In this document: positions 26,550-36,188 of the stretch, piece by piece
Numbering within the stretch: the stretch's first letter is position 1
Layout of the letters: every line of letters starts with the position of its first letter
NCBI RefSeq assembly: GCF_014779595.1
Contig: NZ_JACXZT010000002.1
Location: 372,001 to 436,000, forward strand
DNA length: 64,000 nucleotides
Direction of reading: 5' to 3'
DNA from: Halomonas sp. ML-15
GTDB lineage: Bacteria > Pseudomonadota > Gammaproteobacteria > Pseudomonadales > Halomonadaceae
Translations under genes and position numbers: made by a program
Notes under the pieces: model-generated
The model's input: only the letters and a program-made list of their open reading frames with translations
Told to the model about the DNA's origin: nothing
Database searches by the model: none

Positions 26550-28208
26550 ATGGAGCTGTTCAGAATCGTATGGCGGGATTACCGCTGGCCCTTCGTGGCC
26601 GTGGTGGTGCTGAGTCTGGCCAGCGCTGGCCTGGGCATCGGGGTCATCGCCTTTATCAATCAGCGGATGCTGGGTGCCTTTCCCGACCCCTGGGGAGTCC
26701 TGCCGGAGTTCCTGGGCCTGATTGCGCTGTTGCTGGTGATCACCCTCGTCTCGCAGTTGGCGTTGACCACCTTGGGCCACCACTTCGTGTTTCGGCTACG
26801 GGGGCAGCTGATCAAGCGCATTCTGGATACCGATATCGAACGTATCGAGCAGATTGGCAGCGCGCGCTTGCTGGCTAGTCTGTCCACCGATGTGCGCTAT
26901 ATCACCGTGGCCTTCGTACGCTTGCCTGAGCTGGTGCAGGGCGGGGTACTGACCGCGGGCGCCTGCCTCTACCTGGGCTGGTTGTCGCCCTCGATACTGG
27001 GAGTGACGGCACTCTGGACCGCGGCCACCATCATCATTGGAATGCGCCTGGTCACCTGGGTCTACCAGCATATGGCCAAGTTGCGCGAGGTCGAAGATCG
27101 GCTCTATGCGGACTATCAGTCGGTGATCGAGGGGCGCAAGGAGCTGGCGCTCAATCGCGATCGGGCCAAGCGGCTGTATCGCGATGTCTATACGCCCAAT
27201 GCCGATGCCTATCGACACCATATCGTCCGCGGCGACACCTACCATCTCAGTGCGATCAACTGGTTCAATATCATGATGCTGGGGGCCATCGGCGTGGTGT
27301 TCTTCCTGGCCAATGGCCTGGGTTGGGCGTCGGCGCAAGTGGCCACCACCTTCTCCCTGACGCTGCTGTTTCTGCGGGCGCCCTTGATCCAGGCCGTGGG
27401 CGCCTTGCCGACGCTGATCAACGCCCGGGTGGCCTTCGACAAGTTGAGCTCTCTGGCCCTGGCGGATTATCGCGATAGCTTCAATGACGACACTCGGCGT
27501 CACGACTGGCAGGAGATTGTCCTGGAGAAAGTGACCTATCGCTATCCTGAAGAGGAGGCGCGGCCGGGCTTCGCGATCGGGCCCATCGACCTGACCCTGC
27601 GGCGCGGCGAGGTGGTGTTTCTGATAGGCGGCAACGGTAGTGGCAAGTCGACCCTGGCACGGCTGCTGACCGGGCTCTATCAGCCTCAAAGCGGGTCCGT
27701 GCGGGTCGATGGCCGGGCGCTGCAGGAGGCGGACTGGGTGACCTATCGCCAGCACTTCTCGGCGATCTACACCGACCTGCACCTGTTCGACCGCCTGATG
27801 GGCCCAGGGGGCGAGCCCCCCGATGCGATGCTGATGGAGGAGTGGCTGGCCGCCCTGAGCATGCACAGCAAACTCGACTTCGAGGGCGAACGCGTCACCA
27901 ATATCAATCTCTCCCAGGGACAGCGCAAGCGCCTGGCAATGCTGCTGGCGGTGGCCGAGCATCGCGATCTGCTGCTGCTCGACGAGTGGGCAGCGGACCA
28001 GGATCCGCAGTTCCGACGGGTCTTCTATCGTGAGCTGTTGCCGCGCCTCAGGGCGCTGGGCAAGACGCTGGTGGTGATCAGCCATGACGACCACTACTTC
28101 GACCAGGCCGACCGCCTGCTGGAGATGCGCGGCGGGCAGCTCCATGAGCTGACCGGGGAGGAGCGCAAAGCCGCCAGTCGCGATGCAGTGGCCAGGGTGG
28201 ATCATTAG
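26550..28208 (+). CDS. ABC exporter of the PvdE/SyrD/YojI type (fused permease-ATPase)
   Basis: This 552-residue half-transporter has six N-terminal membrane spans (about 1-310) and a C-terminal ATPase with Walker [10 protein letters not shown] near 360, a degenerate signature LSQGQRKRL and the Walker B variant [13 protein letters not shown]. The DEW form is characteristic of the cyclic-peptide/siderophore exporter group (PvdE, SyrD, YojI). AAGGAG lies 8 bases before the ATG. It follows fhuB by 104 bp on the same strand. In a siderophore locus it may move a siderophore, precursor or recycled ligand to the periplasm, but no NRPS genes are present here. Confidence 0.9.
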   Translation: MELFRIVWRDYRWPFVAVVVLSLASAGLGIGVIAFINQRMLGAFPDPWGVLPEFLGLIALLLVITLVSQLALTTLGHHFVFRLRGQLIKRILDTDIERIEQIGSARLLASLSTDVRYITVAFVRLPELVQGGVLTAGACLYLGWLSPSILGVTALWTAATIIIGMRLVTWVYQHMAKLREVEDRLYADYQSVIEGRKELALNRDRAKRLYRDVYTPNADAYRHHIVRGDTYHLSAINWFNIMMLGAIGVVFFLANGLGWASAQVATTFSLTLLFLRAPLIQAVGALPTLINARVAFDKLSSLALADYRDSFNDDTRRHDWQEIVLEKVTYRYPEEEARPGFAIGPIDLTLRRGEVVFLIGGNGSGKSTLARLLTGLYQPQSGSVRVDGRALQEADWVTYRQHFSAIYTDLHLFDRLMGPGGEPPDAMLMEEWLAALSMHSKLDFEGERVTNINLSQGQRKRLAMLLAVAEHRDLLLLDEWAADQDPQFRRVFYRELLPRLRALGKTLVVISHDDHYFDQADRLLEMRGGQLHELTGEERKAASRDAVARVDH

Positions 28209-28250
28209 GCGCCGGTGTAAGACCGGTACGTTAAGCGAATCAGAGAGTCG

Positions 28251-29129
28251 CTATCCGGCTATGGATGCTTCGGGCAGGGCGTCCACCAGGAGTTCGGCGA
28301 AGCGCTGTGCCGAGGGCAGGGCGCCGAAGCTCCAGGTCGGTGGCAGGGTAATATAGGTGCCGCCGCGTAGGCTGATTAAATGCTGCCATAGCGCACTGCG
28401 GCGGAGCTTCTCCTCGACGCCGGTGGGGTAGGGCTCAACCACCACGAGTTGCGCGTCGAGCGCCATCAGTTGTTCGAGGCCCGCCAGGCTGAAGCCCCAG
28501 GCGTTGGTTTCCTCCTGCCAGGCATTCTCCAGTCCTAGCTGATCCAGCACCGCTTGGAATAGACCGTTCTCACCGAAGACCCGCACGTGCCGATCATCCA
28601 TGAACTGGATAATCAGCAGTGGGGGCATGCCGGCTGGCAGCCGTTGGCGCAGCGTCTCGAGGCGCGTGGCGGTCTCTTCGATCAGGCTGTCGGCCGCCGC
28701 GGTGCGGCCGGTCATTTCGCCCAGCGCGCGGGTCAGCGTGACCGCCTCCTCCCAGGTGTCGTGGCCGGGCGTATAGAGGTGGAAGGTGTCGACCTGACCG
28801 ATCCCGCTCAAGCGTGGCACCAGGTTGGCGAACATCGGCGAGAGGAGGATATGCGTAGGCGCCAGATGCGCCAGCAGTTCGGTATTGGGCTGCGAGCGCA
28901 GCCCTAGATCGATCACCTGATCGTTCAGGCGTGGCTCACCGACCCACTCGTGGTAGGCGTCGGTCTGGGCGACACCGTGGGGAGAGGCATCGATCGCCAC
29001 CAGGGTCTCGGCCAGGGTCCAGTCGATGCTGGCGATGCCGTGTGCGGAGGCGTCCAGGGCAAGTCCTGTGAGGAGCAGAGCAAGGCCCCGCTTTATATAG
29101 CGTGAGCAGCGGGAAGGGGCGTCAGGCAT
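28251..29129 (-). CDS. fhuD: Iron-siderophore ABC substrate-binding protein (FhuD type)
   Basis: This is a 292-residue periplasmic binding protein of the class III fold. A signal peptide is visible (about 10-30, GLALLLTGLALDASA). The IDWTLAETLVAIDASPHGVAQ start of the mature domain and the EPYPTGVEEKLRRSALWQ segment are FhuD-like; FhuD proteins bind hydroxamate siderophores. It is last in an operon with a FepC-type ATPase and an Apd1-type ferredoxin, overlapping the latter by 8 bp, and it converges with the exporter gene. The fused permease at 24460 is its probable partner. Confidence 0.9.
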   Translation of the reverse strand: MPDAPSRCSRYIKRGLALLLTGLALDASAHGIASIDWTLAETLVAIDASPHGVAQTDAYHEWVGEPRLNDQVIDLGLRSQPNTELLAHLAPTHILLSPMFANLVPRLSGIGQVDTFHLYTPGHDTWEEAVTLTRALGEMTGRTAAADSLIEETATRLETLRQRLPAGMPPLLIIQFMDDRHVRVFGENGLFQAVLDQLGLENAWQEETNAWGFSLAGLEQLMALDAQLVVVEPYPTGVEEKLRRSALWQHLISLRGGTYITLPPTWSFGALPSAQRFAELLVDALPEASIAG

Positions 29130-30075
29130 GGTGCGGATATGGCTTTCGCAGGAGTGTATGAGGTTCGAGTTGTTGGAGTGAGACCGCTTGCCAGACCCAG
29201 GTGGCCTTGGCCGGAGCGTCGAGATCGGCGCAGGTGTCGAAGCGCTGAAGGATGCGCTGTACGCACTCCACGGCCAGAGTGCCCTGGTCAGTGGCCGTTT
29301 GCCATTCCGCGATCAACCGAGATCGAGACGCCTCGGGATCGGATGGCGGGGAAACCGACACGCTGGGGTAGAGGCTGCGTTCGGCCAGCCACTCCAGCGC
29401 GGCGACTTGAGCGCACTGCTGCACGGGGCTGAGTCGTGAGTCGCCGCGATAACAGGGCAGGTAGGGACGATCGGCCATCTCGCTTTCGAGTAGCGGCAGC
29501 ACATCCTCCTCGCCGATGCGGCCGTACTTGCGCAGGGTGGGAAAGACCACGGCACTGGCTGCCAGGCGACAGCCGCCCAAGTGGGTGCTTTCCCACACCT
29601 CGAAGGGCAGGTCGCGCTCCGCTACTGCTGCGCCCAGGGCCTTGTAGGCGGCATAGCCAAATTTTGCACAGCACTTGTCCTTCTTGCCGTGGGTACAGCA
29701 CAGCAATAGCGGGACGGCGGGCGCGGCCCTCTCCCAATGCGCGAGCGGTTCATCCCGCTGTAGCGCTGCCAGTAAATCCGGTAGTTCGTCGCGCGATACT
29801 TCGTAGCGAAGATTCTCCGGCATCAGGTAGAGGCAGTGGCTTTCGCTGGGCTGGTCACGCCGATGAATCAGGTTGACCCGTCGCCCCGCCTCGGCAACGG
29901 CCTCGAGCCGTGTCGACACCTCGGCGGACATGTCGCTGGCCTGACGTAGGCTGCGTTGCCATTTCGGCCGTGGCCAGCTGAGTAGCAGGTTGCGCTCGGC
30001 GTGGGCAGCGCTGCCTGCCAGCGGGTCGCCCTGCGCAAGGCTCTCCTGGGCACAGAAACGATGGGGGGCAGTCAT
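29122..30075 (-). CDS. Thioredoxin-like [2Fe-2S] ferredoxin of the Apd1/sucrase-ferredoxin family
   Basis: This 317-residue protein belongs to the COG4759 family (historically labelled sucrase/ferredoxin-like) related to yeast Apd1. Key sites are CCTHGKKDKCC at 126-136 and the family motif STHLGGCRLA at 163-172. Most members read HxGGHR, in which two His help bind the cluster; here the second is Cys169, so ligation by three Cys and His165 is possible. It sits between a FepC-type ATPase (4-bp overlap) and FhuD (8-bp overlap). That points to a role in reductive iron release from an imported siderophore, which is inference. Confidence 0.82.
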   Translation of the reverse strand: MTAPHRFCAQESLAQGDPLAGSAAHAERNLLLSWPRPKWQRSLRQASDMSAEVSTRLEAVAEAGRRVNLIHRRDQPSESHCLYLMPENLRYEVSRDELPDLLAALQRDEPLAHWERAAPAVPLLLCCTHGKKDKCCAKFGYAAYKALGAAVAERDLPFEVWESTHLGGCRLAASAVVFPTLRKYGRIGEEDVLPLLESEMADRPYLPCYRGDSRLSPVQQCAQVAALEWLAERSLYPSVSVSPPSDPEASRSRLIAEWQTATDQGTLAVECVQRILQRFDTCADLDAPAKATWVWQAVSLQQLEPHTLLRKPYPHHA

Positions 30076-30926
30076 GCCGGTAGCTCCTCCTTGTGCCTGG
30101 CTGAGGAGATAGCGCTGCTGAGGGCCGGGATGCAGACCGGGCGGCCGGTACTGGGGGCATTGATCACCTCGGCATCGAGATCGAATACCTGCTTCAGGTT
30201 CGCCGCGGTAAAGACCGCCTCCGGTGAGCCGCTATGCTCGATGCGTCCGTTGCGCATCATCACCAGCACGTCGGCATGGGCTGCGGCCAGGTTGAGGTCA
30301 TGCAGCACCACCAGCAGGGTGCGCCCACGATCGTGGGCCAGCCGTACCAGCAGCTCCAGCAGGTCGACTTGAACCTTGAGATCGAGAAAGGTGGTCGGCT
30401 CGTCGAGCAGGATGAGGTCGGTGTCTTGGGCCAGCACCATGGCGATCCAGCAGCGTTGGCGCTGGCCACCGGAAAGGGCGTCCACCGGACGCTTGGCAAG
30501 GTCCGCGACCCGTGCCACGGCCATGGCCTCCGTTACCGCCTGTTCGTCCTGCCTCGACCATTGCCGCCACAGCCGCTGATGGGGGAAACGCCCCATGCCG
30601 ACCAGCTCGCGTACCGTCATGCCCTCTGGCGCCGTAGGGCTCTGGGGCAGGATGCCCAGGCGATGAGCGACTTCACGGGTGCGGTAGCGGTGAATCTCCT
30701 GGCCGTCGAGCAGCACGCGGCCCCGCTGTGGCGTCAGCGTGCGAGCCAGTGTCTTCAGCAGCGTGGATTTTCCGCAGCCGTTAGGGCCCAGCAGTACCGT
30801 GAGACGCCCTTCGGCAACACGGAAATCGATGTTCTCGAGGACCTGGTGGTCCTCGTAGCCGGCGGTCAGGCCTTCACCCAGTAGGCGGCAGGCTTGGGAG
30901 CGAGAAGTATCCATTGGCGATGTCAC
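30072..30926 (-). CDS. Iron-siderophore ABC transporter ATPase (FepC/FhuC type)
   Basis: This 284-residue ATPase heads a three-gene operon with the Apd1-type ferredoxin and FhuD. Walker A GPNGCGKST (about 47-55), signature LSGGQRQRC, Walker B LILLDEPTTFLD and the HDLN switch are intact. The window has two such ATPases and two permease sets (FhuB at 24460, FecCD pair at 41169-43204). This one could serve either; strand and operon structure do not settle it. A Fur-like element lies in the divergent region shared with the MFS exporter. Confidence 0.92.
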   Translation of the reverse strand: MTSPMDTSRSQACRLLGEGLTAGYEDHQVLENIDFRVAEGRLTVLLGPNGCGKSTLLKTLARTLTPQRGRVLLDGQEIHRYRTREVAHRLGILPQSPTAPEGMTVRELVGMGRFPHQRLWRQWSRQDEQAVTEAMAVARVADLAKRPVDALSGGQRQRCWIAMVLAQDTDLILLDEPTTFLDLKVQVDLLELLVRLAHDRGRTLLVVLHDLNLAAAHADVLVMMRNGRIEHSGSPEAVFTAANLKQVFDLDAEVINAPSTGRPVCIPALSSAISSARHKEELPA

Positions 30927-30952
30927 AGCTTGGGATGCAGGCGACGAGTATA

Positions 30953-31016
30953 AGCATTTCTCATTCTCGATGCGACGTATTACATATAATTACCAAATGC
31001 TTTTGATAACTATTTG
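30953..31016. promoter_or_regulatory. Divergent Fur-like region between fepC-type and MFS genes
   Basis: On the reverse strand CGAGAATGAGAAATG (30954-30968) matches the GAGAATGAGAA form of Fur sites. AAATGCTTTTGATAACTATT (30995-31014) is a second, weaker one facing the biosynthesis operon. The region is AT-rich, as expected for two divergent promoters. Confidence 0.5.
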
Positions 31017-31095
31017 TATTTAGAGGTTGGCTGTGCCAGCCTGGCGGCATCGTCCAGGTTCGCCCCCCTGCAACTCATGGGGCGTAGGGAAGAGA

Positions 31096-31125
31096 GGAAT
31101 GTCATCCAAGGGAATGTCATCCAAG
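31096..31125 (+). repeat. 15-bp tandem duplication of the MFS start codon
   Basis: GGAATGTCATCCAAG occurs twice back to back (31096-31110, 31111-31125). Each copy carries a ribosome-site-like GGA and an in-frame ATG, giving the protein start MSSKGMSSKD. Confidence 0.9.
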
Positions 31126-32556
31126 GATAGTGCCGCGCGTCGAGTGCTTGTGACCGTGCTGCTGGGAACCTTTACCGTCAGTCTCAATAACAGCGCCTTG
31201 AATCTGGCGATCCCCGAGTTGATGCGTGTGTTCGACGCCGCCGCCATTCAGGTGAGCTGGGTCATGACCCTGTTCCTGGTGGCGATGGGTATGACCATGC
31301 CGCTGACTGGCTTTCTTGCCAGGCGCTGGGGGACGCGGCGTTTCTATCTATTGGGGCTGTGGCTATTCCTGTTCGCTTCCCTGCAGGGAGCGCTGGCGGC
31401 GAGCCTGGCCTGGGTGCTGGTGGCACGCGCCCTGCAGGGTGTAGCTGCCGGCCTGATGATACCGCTCTCGCTGCCGTTGATTTTTGCCGCTTGGCCTGCT
31501 GAACAACGGGGGCGGGTGGTAGGGATCTGGGGCTTTGCCGTGATGATCGCGCCAGCCATCGGGCCTAGCGTCGGCGGGCTGCTGCTGGAGGTGAGTTCCT
31601 GGCAGGCCCTGTTCCTGATGAATTTGCCCGTCGCGGTCCTGGCGTTGGCAGGCGGTCATTTCTGCCTCGAAGGGGGGGAGTGCGACCGCGAGCGTCGTTT
31701 CGACCTGCCCGGCTTCGTGCTGGTGGCCCTGGGAGTCGGTGGGGTGCTTGTCGCCCTGGCCGGCATGGCGTCTCCTGCCGATCTCCTCGACGCCGCGCAT
31801 TGGGGGCCATTGGGTCTCGGAGTGGCGTTGCTGATCGCCTTTGTCAGGGTTGAACGACGTGCCTTGCACCCGTTGCTTGAACTCTGCCTGTTTGCCATCT
31901 CTCCTTTTCGCGCCAGCGTGCTCATTGCCTGCGCTCAGGCCATCACTACCTTCGGGTGTCTGTTGTTGATTCCGATCTGGATGCAGCGTGTTCAGGGCTA
32001 CGACGCCCTCACGACCGGCCTGATGTTCCTGCCCACCGCGCTGATGGCGGCTGTCTGCTCGCCCTGGGCCGGCCGTCTGGTCGATGGCTGCTGGGCGCGT
32101 CAGGTAGTAACGGGAGGCCTGCTGGTGTCGGCGGTGGCGCTGGTAGGTCTTGCCGTGCTGGGAGATGAGGCACCCCTCTGGCTGATCGGCGTGTTGATGG
32201 CGTCACGCGGGGTCGGGCTCGGCTTCGGCTACCTACCGGCAACCACGATCGGGCTCAACGCAGTGGGTGATGCTCATATCGCCCAGGCCTCGGCAATGAA
32301 CAATCTGGCCCGACGACTCGCTTCGGCGCTGGGCATTGCCCTCCTGGCCCTGCATCACGACCTGCGTACATTGCAGTTCGCCGCCGAGGGTGCTGCCCAT
32401 GAAGCGGCCGTCCTGGCGGCGTTGGGTGAGGCCTTTTTCATCCTGGCTGCTCTGGTTCTCGTGGTGACGCCCTTGGCGTTGTCGCTTCCCTCCACCCGCC
32501 ATGAGGTAACGCCAGCTCATGATCCATGTAGAGCTACCCAAATTTCCCGCAAGTGA
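31099..32556 (+). CDS. MFS efflux transporter, candidate siderophore exporter (DHA2 type)
   Basis: This 485-residue, 14-span major facilitator resembles EmrB/QacA drug-H+ antiporters, with the family motifs GFLARRWGTRRFY after span 2 and a proline-glycine antiporter region near MIAPAIGPSVGG. It is first in the NIS biosynthesis operon, the place held by sbnD in staphyloferrin B loci, so it probably exports the finished siderophore. The ATG at 31099 or the duplicated one at 31114 is used; the longer frame from 31027 lacks a membrane-protein start. The next gene begins about 20 bp after its stop. Confidence 0.9.
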   Translation: MSSKGMSSKDSAARRVLVTVLLGTFTVSLNNSALNLAIPELMRVFDAAAIQVSWVMTLFLVAMGMTMPLTGFLARRWGTRRFYLLGLWLFLFASLQGALAASLAWVLVARALQGVAAGLMIPLSLPLIFAAWPAEQRGRVVGIWGFAVMIAPAIGPSVGGLLLEVSSWQALFLMNLPVAVLALAGGHFCLEGGECDRERRFDLPGFVLVALGVGGVLVALAGMASPADLLDAAHWGPLGLGVALLIAFVRVERRALHPLLELCLFAISPFRASVLIACAQAITTFGCLLLIPIWMQRVQGYDALTTGLMFLPTALMAAVCSPWAGRLVDGCWARQVVTGGLLVSAVALVGLAVLGDEAPLWLIGVLMASRGVGLGFGYLPATTIGLNAVGDAHIAQASAMNNLARRLASALGIALLALHHDLRTLQFAAEGAAHEAAVLAALGEAFFILAALVLVVTPLALSLPSTRHEVTPAHDPCRATQISRK

Positions 32557-32575
32557 GCGGGAGGCAAGTCAGTCG

Positions 32576-34339
32576 ATGATGCCGACGCCACACACGACCT
32601 GCCCCTCCTATGGCAGCCATCTTCAGGCCAAGCAAGCCACCCTGCGTGCGCTGCTCAACAGCTACCTGCGAGAGACAGGATGCCACGATCCACGTCATGG
32701 CGAGAGCTGCCTGGCGACATCACTGCTCGATGTCGGTGAGCCGTTCTGCCTGAGGTTGCCCGCAGGCGAGCTGATCGGCACGCTGCGAGACTTCTCTCTG
32801 TCGGGACAGCATCGCTATGGTGCGGCGTTCTACCTTCGCGATGATCAGGGAAGCGTGGTGCCACTCGACATGCAGGACATCATTCAGCGGCTGCTGGAGT
32901 CGCTGAGTGAGCCGGCGATCGACAATACCCACGAGCTGCGGCTGTGGGACATGCGCGACAAGATCAACAACAGCTTTACCCGTATGGCGGCGCATCTCGA
33001 CGACTTTCATCACCGCCATGGCCGCGCGGCGACTGAGGCGTTGGATTTCATCGCCGCCGAACAGTCGCTCTACCTCGGCCATCCGTTCCACCCCTTCCCC
33101 AAATGCTCCCAGGGCGCTGAGCGCCGCGCCTTCGACGGCTTCAGCCCGGAGCGAGGTGCCCGCTTCCAACTGCACTACCTGGCCGTGCGCCGCGATCTGC
33201 TGGTGGAGGCATGGCTCGACGGTCCTGACGATGGGCTGGCGGACAGCGTGCTGGAGGTGGCCCGGCAACGACTCGGCGGACGTCACGCCGACTATCTCCT
33301 GCTCCCCATGCATCCCTGGCAGGCGGGCTACTTGCTGCATCAGCCGGACATCCGCTTGCTGCTGGAGGATGAGCTTCTCGTCGATCTCGGCGCTCTGGGG
33401 CCGCTGGCCTATCCCACCTCCTCGACGCGCTCGGTATGGGTGCCGGAGACTGGCCAGGGCTACAAGCTGCCTCTGCAAGTGCGCATCACCAACCTGATTC
33501 GCGAGAATACCCTCGAGCAATCGCGCCGAACTCTGGACGCCGCGAGGCTTATCCAACACCTGCGTGGTGAGCTGCAGAGCGATGTCTTCCGAGTCGTGAT
33601 GGAAACCGGCTATCGCACCCTGGATCCCGAGCACCCGGCCCTGGCCGGCCACCGTGCGGCTGCCTTTACGGTGATCTACCGGCCCATGCCCAGCGAGGCG
33701 CAGCATGCCTGCGTGCTCGCCTCGCTGCTGGAACCCTACCCCGGGGAGGCGGAACCCAAGCTGGTGGCGGCGATTCGCCATGGCGCAGGCGGCGAGGTGG
33801 ACCTGGAGCGCTGGTTCGCAGCCTATCTGGAAATCTCGCTGGTGCCGATTCTCGAAGTCCTGGTGCGCACCGGCGTCAGCTTCGAGGCTCACCTGCAGAA
33901 CAGTCTGCTGCGCCTGGAGCGGGGCTGGCCCGCCACGCTATATGTACGCGACCTGGAGGGGGTGAGCCTGGACCGTGAGCAGATCAGCCGCCTGCCGGCG
34001 TGGTCTTCGCTTGGCATCGCGGCGGACAGCCCGCTGCTCTACTCGCCAGAGGTCGCCTGGCGGCGCACGCAGTACTACTTCTTCGTCAACCACCTCGGGG
34101 GTGTGGTGAACGCCCTGGCAACGCATCTCGATGTCGACGAAGGGCGCTTCTGGCGCCAAGCGGGCACCTGCCTGGTGCGCCTGCGCGAGCTAGGCAACCC
34201 GCGCCTAGCGGCCTACGCCGAAGACCTGTTGCAGGCTGACCACTTGCCGGCCAAGGCCAATCTGCTCAGCTGCTTCCGGCAGCGGGGGGCAAGCCCGCTG
34301 TTCGTCGATATCGTCAATCCCATCAAACGAGCTGGATGA
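32576..34339 (+). CDS. NIS siderophore synthetase 1 (IucA/IucC family)
   Basis: NRPS-independent siderophore synthetases adenylate a carboxylate of citrate or 2-oxoglutarate and join it to an amine or alcohol. This one is 587 residues from ATG 32576 (GGGAGG 11 bases upstream); an ATG at 32519 would overlap the MFS gene by 38 bp. Family motifs include GHPFHPFPK (about residue 167), MHPWQAGYL, STSSRT-like PTSSTRSVWV and the C-terminal FFVNHLGGVVNAL with the FhuF-type end. It is followed by the second synthetase after only 4 bp. Which of the SbnC/E/F roles it fills cannot be read directly. Confidence 0.93.
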   Translation: MMPTPHTTCPSYGSHLQAKQATLRALLNSYLRETGCHDPRHGESCLATSLLDVGEPFCLRLPAGELIGTLRDFSLSGQHRYGAAFYLRDDQGSVVPLDMQDIIQRLLESLSEPAIDNTHELRLWDMRDKINNSFTRMAAHLDDFHHRHGRAATEALDFIAAEQSLYLGHPFHPFPKCSQGAERRAFDGFSPERGARFQLHYLAVRRDLLVEAWLDGPDDGLADSVLEVARQRLGGRHADYLLLPMHPWQAGYLLHQPDIRLLLEDELLVDLGALGPLAYPTSSTRSVWVPETGQGYKLPLQVRITNLIRENTLEQSRRTLDAARLIQHLRGELQSDVFRVVMETGYRTLDPEHPALAGHRAAAFTVIYRPMPSEAQHACVLASLLEPYPGEAEPKLVAAIRHGAGGEVDLERWFAAYLEISLVPILEVLVRTGVSFEAHLQNSLLRLERGWPATLYVRDLEGVSLDREQISRLPAWSSLGIAADSPLLYSPEVAWRRTQYYFFVNHLGGVVNALATHLDVDEGRFWRQAGTCLVRLRELGNPRLAAYAEDLLQADHLPAKANLLSCFRQRGASPLFVDIVNPIKRAG

Positions 34340-34343
34340 CCAC

Positions 34344-36179
34344 ATGGAAGCGATCCTACGACCCACGCAAGCAAGCGTCGACCTTGGGCAAATACCATCG
34401 TCGCCGGAGTATGTGCGCGTACAGCAACGGGTGCTGCGCCAGTTCATCCAAGGCCTGCTGTTCGAAGCGGTTCTGCCAGTCGTCGAGGAGGCGGCCGGGC
34501 CGGGTGAGACGTGCGCGTTCTCGCTGATAGGGCGCGACGACTACGGGCATGAGGTGCGCTATACCGCCTGGGGCGCGCGCAAGGCCAGCTTCGGCCGGGT
34601 GCGACTGGCGAAGCGCCCCGTCCAGCGCCATGATGCGGACGGTCATCGTCAGGAGGCGACCCTGTCCGGCTTCATGGCCGAGGTGATGGCCTTGGTGGTT
34701 CCCGCAGAGCGCCTACCCCACCTGCTGAAAGAGCTGCAGCAGACCCTGCTCAAGGATACCCAGTCACGAATATTGCGCGGCATGCCAACCACCCCGGACC
34801 TGACTTGGGACCATGATGCCTGGGAAGGGTGGCTGCAGGAGGGGCATCCCTATCACCCGAGCTACAAGTCGCGGCTTGGCTTTTCGCTCGCCGACAACGC
34901 GGCCTATGGCCCCGAGTTCCGTCAGGACGTCCGGCCGGTCTGGCTGGCCGTGGACCTTGGGCACTGCAGGGTCTCGCTGTCGGTTTCGTTGAACCACGCT
35001 GCTTTCCTGCGCGATGAGCTGGGCGAAGCGACGCTGGCGCGCTTCCGGCGCCTGCTCGTTGCGGCGGTACGACGCCCCCAGGACTATGTGTTCCTGCCGG
35101 TGCATCCCTGGCAGTGGAACCACATTATCCTGCCCACCTTCCAGGCCGAGCTGGCCGATGGGCGCCTCTGTTACCTGGGCATGGGGGACGACGCCTACCT
35201 GGCCCAGCAGTCGATCCGCACCCTGGTCAATGCCAGCCGGCCTCGGCGCGCCAGCCTCAAGCTTGCGCTGAGCATCGTCAACACCTCCACCAGCCGCATC
35301 CTGGCTGCCCACACCGTAGAGAACAGCGCGCGTATCAGCGACTGGTTGCATGACCTGGTGGCGCGTGATGATACGGCGCGCGAGTGCGGTGTGGTCATTC
35401 TGCGTGAGGTGCTGGGGGTGGCCTATGATGCCTCGCGCCTGGCCGAACCGCAGCGCAGCCTGGCCTACGGTACCCTGGGCGCCGTGTGGCGCGAGAGTCT
35501 GCACCGCTACCTGCAGCCGGGGGAGCGCGCGCTGGCCTTCAATGGATTGACCCAACTCGCCGCCACGGGGACACCGATGCTCGATGGTTGGGTGCGGCAC
35601 TACGGGGTGGCGGCCTGGACCCGGCGGCTGCTCGAGGTCACGGTGACACCGCTGATTCACCTGCTCTATGCCCATGGCATCGGCCTGGAGTCGCATGGCC
35701 AGAATATCCTGCTGATCCACCGCGATGGCTGGCCCGAGCGCATCGCGCTCAAGGATTTCCACGATGGGGTGCGCTACAGCCCGGCACTTCTGGCCGAGCC
35801 AGAGCGAGCCCCCTGCCTGGTAGCGGAGCCGGCCAGCCATGCCGCCGTCAACCGCAACTCCTATATCCAGACCGAGAGTGCCGACGAAGTGCGTGATTTC
35901 ACCTACGACGCCTTCGTATTCATTGCCCTCACCGAACTCTGCTTGTGCCTGGAGCAGTACTACGAGCTGCCCGAGGCCAGCTTCTGGGAGATGACTGCCG
36001 CCGTCATCCTGGATTATCAGGTGGCACACCAGGCGCTGGAGCCGCGCTTTGCGCTGTTCGACCTGTTCGCGCCGACGGTGAGCATCGAGGAGCTGACCAA
36101 GCGAAGGCTGTTTGGCGACGCCGAGAAGCGCTTCGCGACCCGCGACAATCCGCTGTATCCGTACCGGCCAGGCGCCTGA
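34344..36179 (+). CDS. NIS siderophore synthetase 2 (IucA/IucC family)
   Basis: This 611-residue paralogue of the previous gene starts 4 bp after it. It carries EGHPYHPSYKSRLGFS (about 172-187), PVHPWQWNH (about 252), NTSTSRIL and GLESHGQNILL (about 449), the ATP and citrate binding elements of the fold. The GHPYHPSYK version resembles the AcsD/AlcC side of the family. The close spacing implies translational coupling. Together with the other two synthetases it would form the two or three amide bonds of the product. Confidence 0.93.
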   Translation: MEAILRPTQASVDLGQIPSSPEYVRVQQRVLRQFIQGLLFEAVLPVVEEAAGPGETCAFSLIGRDDYGHEVRYTAWGARKASFGRVRLAKRPVQRHDADGHRQEATLSGFMAEVMALVVPAERLPHLLKELQQTLLKDTQSRILRGMPTTPDLTWDHDAWEGWLQEGHPYHPSYKSRLGFSLADNAAYGPEFRQDVRPVWLAVDLGHCRVSLSVSLNHAAFLRDELGEATLARFRRLLVAAVRRPQDYVFLPVHPWQWNHIILPTFQAELADGRLCYLGMGDDAYLAQQSIRTLVNASRPRRASLKLALSIVNTSTSRILAAHTVENSARISDWLHDLVARDDTARECGVVILREVLGVAYDASRLAEPQRSLAYGTLGAVWRESLHRYLQPGERALAFNGLTQLAATGTPMLDGWVRHYGVAAWTRRLLEVTVTPLIHLLYAHGIGLESHGQNILLIHRDGWPERIALKDFHDGVRYSPALLAEPERAPCLVAEPASHAAVNRNSYIQTESADEVRDFTYDAFVFIALTELCLCLEQYYELPEASFWEMTAAVILDYQVAHQALEPRFALFDLFAPTVSIEELTKRRLFGDAEKRFATRDNPLYPYRPGA

Positions 36180-36188
36180 GGAGGGGTG

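Noticed and set aside
29122-30075. Sucrase annotation suggested by the historical family name
   Set aside because: The sequence shows a thioredoxin-like ferredoxin with Cys/His cluster ligands and no glycosidase motif; context is iron uptake.
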